Shown here one piece after another: positions 1 through 7,252 of a stretch of DNA of 14,238 nt. Below the pieces are notes generated by a model. The model did not search any database. It was given only the letters and a program-made list of their open reading frames with translations, and was not told the origin of the DNA. Each line of letters begins with the position of its first letter. Within the stretch, counting starts at the first letter, position 1. Both the position numbers and the translations under genes were made by a program. This DNA comes from Spirochaetia bacterium (lineage in GTDB: Bacteria; Spirochaetota; Spirochaetia; Treponematales; Treponemataceae), in the NCBI GenBank assembly GCA_900769985.1, contig CAAGIS010000236.1, positions 1 through 14,238 on the forward strand, given 5' to 3'.

Positions 1-220
1 GCCTATAATAATTATTCTGAAAGACTTAAAATATTATTGTAAAAGACTTTCAACATTGTTCTAAAAGGCTTTTAAGATTACCAAAACAGGCTTTTAACAT
101 TCCTATAAAAGGCTGTCTGCATTATTAAAACAAGCTTACAGAATTACTAAGACAGACTGTCTCAATTCTCATAACAGGCTTATAGCGTTATCATAACAGC
201 CTGTCTGAATTACTAAAACA
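1..220. repeat. Degenerate 22-bp tandem array, ten units
   Basis: Ten consecutive units, each exactly 22 bp, start at 1, 23, 45, 67, 89, 111, 133, 155, 177 and 199, with an eleventh start at 221 that decays. Each begins GRCT/GCCT (for example GGCTTTTAACATTCC... at 89, GGCTGTCTGCATTA... at 111) and ends in an A-rich tail such as TAAAACA or ATAACA. The bases differ a good deal between units, yet there is no insertion or deletion across 220 bp. Some unit junctions are palindromic: AGACAG-A-CTGTCT at 150-162, and AGCCTGT at 198-204 against ACAGGCT at 218-224. The array probably continues to the left of the window. It is not coding and has no unique spacers. Function unknown. Confidence 0.85.
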
Positions 221-268
221 GGCTATAAAATGTTCAATTCATCATTTCTGTCATCCCGCCACAAACCT

Positions 269-349
269 GTCATTCCGAACTTGTTTCGAAATCCCATTAA
301 TAGGTCTTTACATCCGTTGGTGGGATGCTGAAACGAGTTCAGCATGACA
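269..349. repeat. 81-nt hairpin repeat, copy A
   Basis: Begins GTCATTCCGAACTTG and ends TTCAGCATGACA. It holds two hairpins: ATTCCGAA (272-279) against TTCGAAAT (285-292) with one mismatch, and a perfect 8-bp stem ATGCTGAA (325-332) / TTCAGCAT (338-345) with loop ACGAG. It aligns without gaps, by eye 70 of 81 positions, to 1589-1669 on the other side of the nuclease gene. Repeats of this TTCCGAACTTG...TTCAGCATGA style are interspersed in many bacterial genomes; REP/MITE-like behaviour is inferred. Confidence 0.8.
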
Positions 350-429
350 CAACGCTTTCCCAGTTTGTCATCCAAAACGCCAATCCAAAAAAAATCGCAA
401 ATTTTTAAACTTTTTTCCCCGTTTTACTG

Positions 430-461
430 CCGAAAGTGAAAATTTTCGGATATTTAAATAT
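430..461. promoter_or_regulatory. Palindromes upstream of the nuclease gene
   Basis: CCGAAA (430-435) pairs with TTTCGG (444-449) around an 8-nt loop, and is followed at once by the 12-bp palindrome ATATTTAAATAT (450-461). This lies 35-65 bp before the start of the gene at 497, where a promoter or operator is expected. No convincing -35/-10 pair is visible, so a regulatory role is inferred from position only. Confidence 0.3.
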
Positions 462-496
462 ATGAAGATTTTTTTAATACAAACAGGAGTATAATC

Positions 497-1369
497 ATGA
501 AAATTTATGTAGACAAAGCACTTGAAAAACAATGGGAAGAAGCTTCTCTTTCCAACAATTTCATCTTCTGCAAGGTAATGTCCGAGAATCTTGACCTCTG
601 CAAGGAATTTCTCGAAATGCTTTTGAATATTAAAATTGAAAGCATAAGTCTTGCTCAGCCAGAAACGACTCTTAATGTCGATTTTTTTGCCAAGGGAATT
701 CGCCTAGATGTTTTTGTGAAGGATGACACCGACAGAATTTTTGATATTGAAATGCAGGTTATCGGGAAAGATTATCTTCCACTTCGGGCACGGTATTATC
801 AAAGCGTACTTGATGTTTCTTCATTGCATGCCGGAGAAGATTACGAATCACTCACAGAAAGTTATGTAATTTTCCTTTGCCTTGATGACATCTTTCACAA
901 AGGGCTACCGATTTACACCTTCAAAAGCGTCTGCATTGAAGACCCAACTCTTTTCCTCGACGACAAAACCACAAAAGTCTTTTGCAACGCCCAAAAATAT
1001 GATAAAATGCCAGCAGAAAAGCTAAGGACTTTTTTCAAATTTCTTGTACAAAAGCAGCCAGACGAAACAGACTTTTCAAAAACCATTAACGAAAAAGTCC
1101 TCAAGGCCAAAATTACTGAAGACGCACGGAGAACTTTTATGACACTTGAGCAAGAGATAAGATTAGCCTCCAAACACGCCGCCCAAGCGGCTGCTAAAGA
1201 AGCTGAAAAAGAGAAAGAAATTGCACTTAAGGAAGCTGAAGCTGAAAAGAAAATGGCTGTAGAAAGGATTGTTGAAAATAATGCAAGAAAACTTAAAGAA
1301 TCTGGTGTTTCGGTGGAAATTATTTCTAAATGTACAGGACTTTCATTGCAGCAGGTTCAAGAGCTGTAA
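497..1369 (+). CDS. Rpn/PD-(D/E)XK nuclease family protein (putative transposase)
   Basis: A 290-aa protein of the Rpn / PDDEXK_2 'recombination-promoting nuclease/putative transposase' family. The nuclease core lies in about residues 15-200: D71 in the strand RLDVFV, then E85-x-Q87 in FDIEMQV, which fit the D...ExQ active site of this clan. The RARYYQ stretch (97-102) and the strand YVIFLCLDD also match the family. Residues ~205-262 are a charged Ala/Glu/Lys helix, probably a coiled coil. The tail (~263-290, ARKLKESGVSVEIISKCTGL) looks like the short C-terminal helical motif of these proteins. AGGAGT at 485-490, six bases before the ATG, supports the start. The family is known to nick or cut DNA and promote RecA-independent recombination, but the cellular role of this copy is unknown. 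It stands alone between two direct copies of an 81-nt repeat. Family call is solid; function is not. Confidence 0.85.
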   Translation: MKIYVDKALEKQWEEASLSNNFIFCKVMSENLDLCKEFLEMLLNIKIESISLAQPETTLNVDFFAKGIRLDVFVKDDTDRIFDIEMQVIGKDYLPLRARYYQSVLDVSSLHAGEDYESLTESYVIFLCLDDIFHKGLPIYTFKSVCIEDPTLFLDDKTTKVFCNAQKYDKMPAEKLRTFFKFLVQKQPDETDFSKTINEKVLKAKITEDARRTFMTLEQEIRLASKHAAQAAAKEAEKEKEIALKEAEAEKKMAVERIVENNARKLKESGVSVEIISKCTGLSLQQVQEL

Positions 1370-1404
1370 GGGTTACCTGACATATTAACCTAATTCAGAA
1401 AATT

Positions 1405-1470
1405 TTCACTGAGAATTTTTAAAAACTCACTGACTTTTTTCGTAAAACTCACTGAGATTTTTTTCACAAA
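1405..1470. repeat. Three imperfect ~22-bp CACTGA repeats
   Basis: CACTGA occurs at 1407, 1428 and 1450 (spacings 21 and 22), each followed by a T-rich run and then an A-rich run (TCACTGAGAATTTTTAAAAA, CTCACTGACTTTTTTCGTA, CTCACTGAGATTTTTTTC). They sit just downstream of the nuclease gene. The period is about that of the array at 1-220 but the sequence is different. Function unknown. Confidence 0.6.
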
Positions 1471-1489
1471 TTTTCTTAAAATTAAAGAG

Positions 1490-1669
1490 ATGCTGAAACA
1501 AGTTCAGCATGACATAGGTGGGGATACTTCACTATATTCAGTATGACACAGATGTTACCGTCAATTTGTCATCCCAAACATCAACACTGTGATTCCGAAC
1601 TTGATTCGGAATCACAGTGATAAGTCTTTACAACCGCTAGTGGGATGCTGAAACTAGTTCAGCATGACA
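1490..1669. repeat. Hairpin repeat cluster, including 81-nt copy B
   Basis: A perfect hairpin ATGCTGAA/TTCAGCAT with loop ACAAG is at 1490-1510. A decayed copy follows at about 1521-1548. Then comes the full 81-nt element at 1589-1669, in the same orientation as the copy at 269-349. Its first palindrome is extended to a perfect 15-bp stem (1585-1599 against 1605-1619, loop CTTGA). Its second is ATGCTGAA (1645-1652) / TTCAGCAT (1658-1665) with loop ACTAG. The copies thus bracket the gene at 497-1369 as direct repeats about 1.3 kb apart. Confidence 0.8.
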
Positions 1670-1710
1670 ACAGCATCCATTTTTAATTTCTGAAGGAAAA
1701 ACTTTACCGC

Positions 1711-1746
1711 AAAAAAAATCCTTCACACAAATTCTGTGCAAAGAAT
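1711..1746 (-). terminator. Rho-independent terminator after the amylase
   Basis: Read on the minus strand: a 12-bp stem ATTCTTTGCACA / TGTGTGAAGGAT with three G-U wobbles, loop GAATT, followed by a run of T (complement of 1711-1718). It lies 25 bp past the stop codon of the amylase gene and should end that transcript. Confidence 0.75.
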
Positions 1747-1770
1747 TTTTAATCGCTTGATAGATTTTTT

Positions 1771-3528
1771 TTATTTATTTGCGGCAAGAACTACAGAGCA
1801 GTACGGAGGAAGCGTAACTTTTCCGTCTGCACAAACTGCATTCTGTTTTGATGCAAATACAAGCGGAAGGTTTTCATAGCCGGCAGGAAGCGAAACCGTT
1901 ACAGTATCTTTTGAACTTACATTATGAATTACAAACGCTTTTTCTTCGTCACATTCCATTGCGTAAGATTCAATTACAGGAGATGAACAAGAAACAGCTT
2001 TGAGTCGGCCTTTGTAAAGAGCAGGATGAGAAGTTTTTAAACGAATGATTCGCTTGTAATACTGAAGAAGTGAATCTGGATTTTTTTCCTGCACGCTGAT
2101 TGGTTCAGTTTTTTTATTGTAAATCGCAACATTTCCGTAAGCACCCTGTGCATACCAAGTCGGAGTAAGTTTTTCTTTTCCTTCTGGTTTCCAGACTAAA
2201 GCAGTTCTTTTTGACGGATCATCTGTTCCGCTTCTCATGGCGATTTCTTCACCGTAATAAATGAACGGAACTCCTTCTATTAAAATGTAAAGGTTTGCTG
2301 CCATTTTCATTTTGTCAAGTTTGTTCTTTCCGTTGAAATTTGCTGCACTTCGAACCTGGTCGTGATTTGAAAGGAACGGAGCATCGATGTAGTTCGGATT
2401 GTTTCTTCCAAAATCTGCATAAGTGCTTTCAAGATATCGCGCATAACCGTTGAAAGATTTTTCATCGTCAGGAACAAAAGAAGAATCGTTGTCGTTTAAT
2501 TCCTGATTGTTTAAAATATCTTTAATCAAAGTTCCAAGGTTAAAGTGGAAATTTGAAGGCATTCCGCCATAATATTTTGAACGAACTGCATTCGGTTCCC
2601 AAACTTCAGCTACCATATATGCATCAGGTTTTACTGATTTTACATATTCTGTCATTTCCTTCCAGAATCCGACAGCTTTTGAAAGAGTTTCTGTTCCAGG
2701 TTTTACTTCTACGCTGTTATAAATATGACCTGCAGCATCAAATCTGAAACCGTCTACACCTTTATCAAGCCAGAATTTAAACACTTTTTTAAACTCATCA
2801 CGGGCTGCCTTGCAATCCATATCAAAATCAGGCATTGTAGTATCAAAAAGTGCTCCATAGAATGAATAAACTTCTTTTCCCTGTGCATTAACAGAAGGAT
2901 TTCCTAAATCCATGTTCCAGAAATTATGTCCCCAAATCTTGATTTTTTCGTTGTAAGGACCGCCGTTTTCTGTTAAATCGTCTTCAGTAATCCACCTGTA
3001 CCATGCACGATGCGGATCTTTTGGGTCTTTTGACTTAATGAACCAGTCATTATAATTGCTTGAATGGTTACAAGTCATATCGATTATTACACTGATTCCG
3101 CGTTTATGACATTCTAAAATCATATTTTCGAAATCTTTCATAGTTCCGTATTCTGGATTTACATTATAATAATCATCAACATTGTAACCATGATAAGAAC
3201 CAGACGGGAAAATCGGAAGAAGCCAGATTCCCGTAATTCCAAGATCGCTTGTAGTATCGTCTTTACCGTCGTTCAAATAATCGAGTTTTTTTACAATTCC
3301 ATTAAAATCGCCGTTTCCGTCTTTGTTGCTGTCGGCAAAAGAACGCACAAACATACTGTAATAAACACCTTCAGTTGGTTTTGCCGCTTTTCTTTCAACC
3401 GGTGCAAGTTTTGTAATCGCTTCATTCGGATTTAATGCCTTGGCTTTTTTTGCAAAAGCAGAAACCGAACAAAGAGAAAGACAAGCAAACGCAGCAAAAG
3501 TTTTTGTTAAATTTTTTTTCATTTTCAC
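1771..3528 (-). CDS. Secreted GH13 alpha-amylase family glycoside hydrolase
   Basis: A 585-aa endo-acting alpha-glucan hydrolase, predicted to cut alpha-1,4 bonds of starch or maltodextrin in the periplasm or outside. An N-terminal signal peptide has a likely SPase I site at SAFA|KK (residue 26); no good lipobox is seen. All GH13 regions are present: DMTCNH (150-155), GFRFDAAGH with nucleophile D264, AEVWE with acid/base E308, and FLSNHD with D390. Region V reads MPDFD (232-236), between QPDLN and MPKLN types, which suggests an assignment near subfamily GH13_36. A beta-sandwich tail follows from about residue 490. AGGTG just before the ATG supports the start; a second in-frame ATG two codons later is an alternative. 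It is 104 bp downstream of malG with a terminator in between, so expression is probably by read-through or a weak own promoter. Sugar-uptake context supports starch or maltodextrin use. Exact product specificity is not known. Confidence 0.93.
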   Translation of the reverse strand: MKMKKNLTKTFAAFACLSLCSVSAFAKKAKALNPNEAITKLAPVERKAAKPTEGVYYSMFVRSFADSNKDGNGDFNGIVKKLDYLNDGKDDTTSDLGITGIWLLPIFPSGSYHGYNVDDYYNVNPEYGTMKDFENMILECHKRGISVIIDMTCNHSSNYNDWFIKSKDPKDPHRAWYRWITEDDLTENGGPYNEKIKIWGHNFWNMDLGNPSVNAQGKEVYSFYGALFDTTMPDFDMDCKAARDEFKKVFKFWLDKGVDGFRFDAAGHIYNSVEVKPGTETLSKAVGFWKEMTEYVKSVKPDAYMVAEVWEPNAVRSKYYGGMPSNFHFNLGTLIKDILNNQELNDNDSSFVPDDEKSFNGYARYLESTYADFGRNNPNYIDAPFLSNHDQVRSAANFNGKNKLDKMKMAANLYILIEGVPFIYYGEEIAMRSGTDDPSKRTALVWKPEGKEKLTPTWYAQGAYGNVAIYNKKTEPISVQEKNPDSLLQYYKRIIRLKTSHPALYKGRLKAVSCSSPVIESYAMECDEEKAFVIHNVSSKDTVTVSLPAGYENLPLVFASKQNAVCADGKVTLPPYCSVVLAANK

Positions 3529-3574
3529 CTCTCAAAATCTTTATAAAAGCACGAAATATTCCTTACGGATTTCT

Positions 3575-3609
3575 AAAAAAAATGGAGACTGCATAATACA
3601 ATCTCCATT
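3575..3609 (-). terminator. Terminator between malG and the amylase gene
   Basis: On the minus strand AATGGAGA (3609-3602) pairs perfectly with TCTCCATT (3588-3581) across a 13-nt loop, followed by an uninterrupted T tract (to 3575). It is 24 bp after the malG stop. It should end, or attenuate, malEFG transcription ahead of the amylase. Confidence 0.8.
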
Positions 3610-3632
3610 AAAGAGTACGGAATTAATTTAAA

Positions 3633-4736
3633 TTACTCTTTACCACTAGTACCGGCAAGAGACTGAAGCAATGACTTCTGACCTGCAAGGAACAAAATGG
3701 CAAAAGGAACTGCAACAAGAATGGCTCCGGCTGCAAACATAGTAAAGTTATCGTTTGAACGACCGCTAATCATTTCATAAAGACCAACGGCGAGCGTTTT
3801 CATATTGTCTGAACGCAAAACCATTCGCGGGAAGATATAGTCCATCCACGGACCTGTGAAACTTGTCAATGTAAGGAATACAATCTGTGGTTTTGCAGCA
3901 GGAATAATTACGCGGATATATGCAACTAAAGGAGATGCACCGTCGATATAAGCGGCTTCTGCAATATCTTTAGGCATTGTATCGAAATAACCTTTCATTA
4001 ACTGCGAGTTAAACGGAATACTTCCGGCAGCGTATACAAGAACAAGTCCCCACAGAGTATCGAGAGCGTTCAATTTATTCAAGATGGCATAAGTTGCAAC
4101 CATTCCGATAAAGCTTGGGAACATCTGCAAGATAATCATACCGGACATAATCTGTTTTTTACCTGTAAACTGGAATCTTGAGAAGATGTAACCAGCTGTA
4201 GTACAGATAATTACAGTCATGATTGTGTTCATACAAGCGATTAAAAGAGTATTCAAATACCATCGTTTATAGTTTGTACCTTTTGCAGACGGAACTCCAA
4301 GTGCGATTTCTGCATCAGATCGTTTTACATCATCTTCTGAATTTGTAAGAAGTCGTCTGTACTGATAAAGCGAAAGTTTCTTGAATGAGAATTCTGCAAC
4401 AAGGCGTCCGCGTTTTCCAGAACCTTTACAAACATCACACTGAATCAATTCCTGACCTGTACGTGTGATTACTTCGTTTTTATTTTGGAAAGAAGTTTTT
4501 GAAGCAGTAATTTCTTCTTTGAAACCTCGTCCGTCACATTCTTCACAATCCCACTTGATATAGCGGTCAGTTTCATCAGTAAACGGAATTACAGATGATG
4601 CTCCCAAAGAGTTATTCAAAGAGAACGAAGAACTGATTGTAAACAAAACCGGATACAATACGATAACAACATTGATGAGCAGAATAATATTCATCAAAAT
4701 ACTTAACGGTGTTGCGCTGTTTAATTTTCTTTTCAT
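3633..4736 (-). CDS. malG: MalG-type maltodextrin ABC permease with inserted CxxCxGxG domain
   Basis: Inner-membrane permease subunit (367 aa) of a carbohydrate ABC importer. The binding-protein-dependent permease core spans about residues 155-367, with the EAA loop EAAYIDGASPLVAYIRVIIP (250-269) that docks the ATPase. E. coli MalG is about 296 aa and similar Gram-positive permeases are shorter, so this one has roughly 70-90 extra residues. They sit in the loop after the first membrane segment (~11-33). The loop holds C64-EE-C67-DGRG and C100-DV-C103-KGSG, two CxxCxGxG motifs as in the zinc-binding region of DnaJ. With a positive N-terminus (MKRK) the loop should face the periplasm. Start: the ATG shares its A with the malF stop (TAATG), showing tight coupling. 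GGAAGG lies in the end of malF. Gene name rests on homology style and context with malE and malF; the zinc role is inferred. Confidence 0.9.
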   Translation of the reverse strand: MKRKLNSATPLSILMNIILLINVVIVLYPVLFTISSSFSLNNSLGASSVIPFTDETDRYIKWDCEECDGRGFKEEITASKTSFQNKNEVITRTGQELIQCDVCKGSGKRGRLVAEFSFKKLSLYQYRRLLTNSEDDVKRSDAEIALGVPSAKGTNYKRWYLNTLLIACMNTIMTVIICTTAGYIFSRFQFTGKKQIMSGMIILQMFPSFIGMVATYAILNKLNALDTLWGLVLVYAAGSIPFNSQLMKGYFDTMPKDIAEAAYIDGASPLVAYIRVIIPAAKPQIVFLTLTSFTGPWMDYIFPRMVLRSDNMKTLAVGLYEMISGRSNDNFTMFAAGAILVAVPFAILFLAGQKSLLQSLAGTSGKE

Positions 4737-7156
4737 TATACTTCACCTTCCTTGAATGATTTAGTTCTTGTGAAGCTATACAATGCGAATGGAACAAGTA
4801 CAGCAAATACTAACAATGAAAGAACGGAAGCAAGGTTGTATCTCATAGGAGTGTACATTGTAAGTTTATAAATCCATGAAATCAACAAGTCTGTTGCACC
4901 ACAAGATGTAGATGTTGTAAGACCTGTCTGAGGGAGGTTTGGTCCACCACCAGTCAAGAAGAATACAGCACCAAAGTTGTTGATGTTACTTGCAAATTGC
5001 ATAATCAAAATTGGTTTAAGCTGGAACATAACAAGAGGGAATGTAATATTCTTAAACTGATGCCACTTGTTAGCACCATCGATTGTTGCCGCTTCATACA
5101 AAGATGCAGAAATTGCAGTCATTGAAGAAGTAGTAAGAATCATAGAATACGGGAATCCAATCCAGATGTTTACAAAGATAAGTGCAAATTTTGCTACCCA
5201 AGGATTACTGAGCCAAGAGAACATTACAGGCGTATCACCTTGTGCATCGATTACACCTAAAAGCCTGAGCGTGTGGTTGATAGGCCCCATCTGTCCGTTC
5301 AAGAGGTTTGCCCAGATGAAAAGGCTTAACATTGTTGGAATAGCATAAGGCAAAATATAAATCGTTCTGTAGAATGCAGGGAACTTAATTTTTTTGTCTT
5401 GAAGAACAACTGCATAGAAGAATCCGACAAAGAAACATGTTAATGTTGCAAAAATAGCCCAAACGAATGTCCAGATTGCAGAGTTTGCAAATGCAGCAGC
5501 AAATGCACCGCCACCTGAAACGCCTGAACTTGTAGAGAACATCGTTACAAAGTTTTCAAGGCCTACCCAGCTTACAAGATTCTTTGGAGGAATGTGATCC
5601 GGCGACTGATAGTTTGTAAATGCAACTAATGCCGAGAACACAAGCGGAATTACAGAGAATACCGCAATCATAACAATACTTGGTGCAATACCGATTGAAG
5701 CGAAAGAGTTCTGCGACATATCATCTTTTGCTTCTCGCATTGTAGGGAATTTATTATTTTTCTCGATTTTTTTTGCAGCTTTTCCTGCACTCTGTACATT
5801 CATGATATAAAGAACAATAAAAAGTGCAACAAAAATCAATGCAAAAATACCGTCAATCATCATGTTGATTGAGTGGTCTTTGTAATTCATTACTTCTGTA
5901 GGCTGGTCAACACCGAGAGTGATAAGACCAGTTACAGCAGAAACTATTGGAGAACCAAAGAAAACATCTGAATGTCTTACAGTTCTTTTACCGGCTTTTG
6001 CCGCTTTAATACATTCATGACAGTTATCAAAATTCTTGTCGAATTCGTTTTCGATTCCATTTTCTGAAAGAACTCGTTCTTTTACATTGTAACTGTACAA
6101 ACGGCTGATTTCATTTACTTTTTCTTCGCGTTCTTTTGCAAGTTTTTCCAAATCGTCGAAGCGGTTTGCTTCTGTGTAAACTTCAAGTTCTGACGATGCT
6201 AAAACTTCTGTTTCTAATGATGCATCTTCTGTTGCAGGGATAACATAGTGTTCAGTTGAGTTTTCCTGCAGAACTTTTACAACTTCACGATTTTCTATTT
6301 CGCTTTTCTTTGTTGTATATTCCTGTTCGATAATGGCAAGTTTGTCTGCTTTTTCCTGTTTTACACGCTGTTTTTCTTCCTGTAAATCGAAATCAGCAAA
6401 AAATTCTTTTGCCTGTTCATTGTATTCTTTATAAGCGATAGAAGACATTGCCTTTGAAAGTTTGTTGTTGTGTTTCTCGATGATTTGATTTAAAACATCA
6501 ATGCTTGCTTCATATTCACCGGCAAGTCTGTCATAAGCAAGACCTACATATTCTTCGTTGTCAGAAAGAAGACCATATAATGCATCTTCAAACTCCATAA
6601 CAGCTTCATCGATTGAATCATCATCGGTGAAATCAAAATCTGCAAAATATTCCTGCCATGTCTGACCGTCAGATTCGTCTTCGATATAGATTTTATTCTT
6701 ATTTGCAGTTGCAAGATAGTCTGCCTTGAATTTTTTAATTTCTTTTATATCTGCATCTTCACCTAATTCTTCTAAAGCAAGCTGCTCTGCTGAGGCTTCT
6801 GCAACGCTGTATTTAAATTCTGAAATCTTTGAGGCCGCTTTTTTTGCAAAGAAATCAGAAACTGCTTTCTGTCTAGCGTCAATAAGGCTGTCAAGGTCCT
6901 TATATTCTTTTTCTTCCAGATATTCTACCATTTCACTGTATTCTGGAAGACCTTTCATGTATCTTTCTTCCTGTGTATTTGCAGGAATTACTTTTTTTGT
7001 ACCAAAAATAAAGCAGCAAATCATTATGACTTCAACAAGTGCATAAAGAAAACCGCGAACATATTGTTTTAGGAACAAGATTTGTCCCAATCCCATAAAA
7101 CAACTTGAAGCAAATTTTGCTTTTTTGAGTTTTGCTGGGTCTACGGTATTATTCAT
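4736..7156 (-). CDS. malF: MalF-type maltodextrin ABC permease with giant extracytoplasmic loop
   Basis: Inner-membrane permease partner of MalG, 806 aa against 514 in E. coli MalF. N-terminal GLGQILFLKQYVRG (22-35) and a first membrane segment to about residue 52 are typical of non-proteobacterial MalF. Next is a highly charged loop of about 375 residues (55-430), predicted periplasmic. It is rich in Glu/Lys helices, with FADFD occurring twice (171-175, 253-257) and a CHEC pair (C379, C382). Membrane segment two is ~433-452, and the permease core runs from ~488 to 795 with the EAA loop YEAATIDGANKWHQF (687-701). In E. coli the large loop is P2, after segment three; here P2 (~515-550) is short, so the bulk has moved to P1. 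AGGAGT five bases before the ATG supports the start. The gene follows malE after a hairpin-bearing gap. Charged loop function is unknown. Confidence 0.92.
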   Translation of the reverse strand: MNNTVDPAKLKKAKFASSCFMGLGQILFLKQYVRGFLYALVEVIMICCFIFGTKKVIPANTQEERYMKGLPEYSEMVEYLEEKEYKDLDSLIDARQKAVSDFFAKKAASKISEFKYSVAEASAEQLALEELGEDADIKEIKKFKADYLATANKNKIYIEDESDGQTWQEYFADFDFTDDDSIDEAVMEFEDALYGLLSDNEEYVGLAYDRLAGEYEASIDVLNQIIEKHNNKLSKAMSSIAYKEYNEQAKEFFADFDLQEEKQRVKQEKADKLAIIEQEYTTKKSEIENREVVKVLQENSTEHYVIPATEDASLETEVLASSELEVYTEANRFDDLEKLAKEREEKVNEISRLYSYNVKERVLSENGIENEFDKNFDNCHECIKAAKAGKRTVRHSDVFFGSPIVSAVTGLITLGVDQPTEVMNYKDHSINMMIDGIFALIFVALFIVLYIMNVQSAGKAAKKIEKNNKFPTMREAKDDMSQNSFASIGIAPSIVMIAVFSVIPLVFSALVAFTNYQSPDHIPPKNLVSWVGLENFVTMFSTSSGVSGGGAFAAAFANSAIWTFVWAIFATLTCFFVGFFYAVVLQDKKIKFPAFYRTIYILPYAIPTMLSLFIWANLLNGQMGPINHTLRLLGVIDAQGDTPVMFSWLSNPWVAKFALIFVNIWIGFPYSMILTTSSMTAISASLYEAATIDGANKWHQFKNITFPLVMFQLKPILIMQFASNINNFGAVFFLTGGGPNLPQTGLTTSTSCGATDLLISWIYKLTMYTPMRYNLASVLSLLVFAVLVPFALYSFTRTKSFKEGEV

Positions 7157-7181
7157 TCCATACTCCTAAATTCTATTCATA

Positions 7182-7250
7182 ATACCGCAACACAGCCAGC
7201 AAAAGCCGGCTGCGTCCCAGTATTTTTTTAATTATAAACTTTGAAGTTTA
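7182..7250 (-). promoter_or_regulatory. Two hairpins in the malE-malF gap
   Basis: Directly after the malE stop is a perfect 7-bp hairpin TAAACTT/AAGTTTA with a 2-nt loop (7235-7250). Next is a longer one (7182-7223): core ACGCAGCC/GGCTGTGT with one G-U pair around a 10-nt loop, with outer ATAC/GTAT pairing. Neither has a T tract, so they are not classical terminators. By analogy with the malE-malF gap of E. coli they probably stabilise or process the malE mRNA end so that binding protein exceeds permease; this is inference. Confidence 0.6.
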
Positions 7251-7252
7251 AA

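Noticed and set aside
1..240. CRISPR array
   Set aside because: Units are contiguous 22-bp degenerate repeats with no unique spacers, and no cas gene is present.
4612..4806. Minus-strand open frame at the malF-malG junction
   Set aside because: Out of frame with both permeases, which are tightly coupled here by TAATG.
5067..5348. Plus-strand open frame inside malF
   Set aside because: It lies wholly opposite conserved permease coding sequence, with no start signals.
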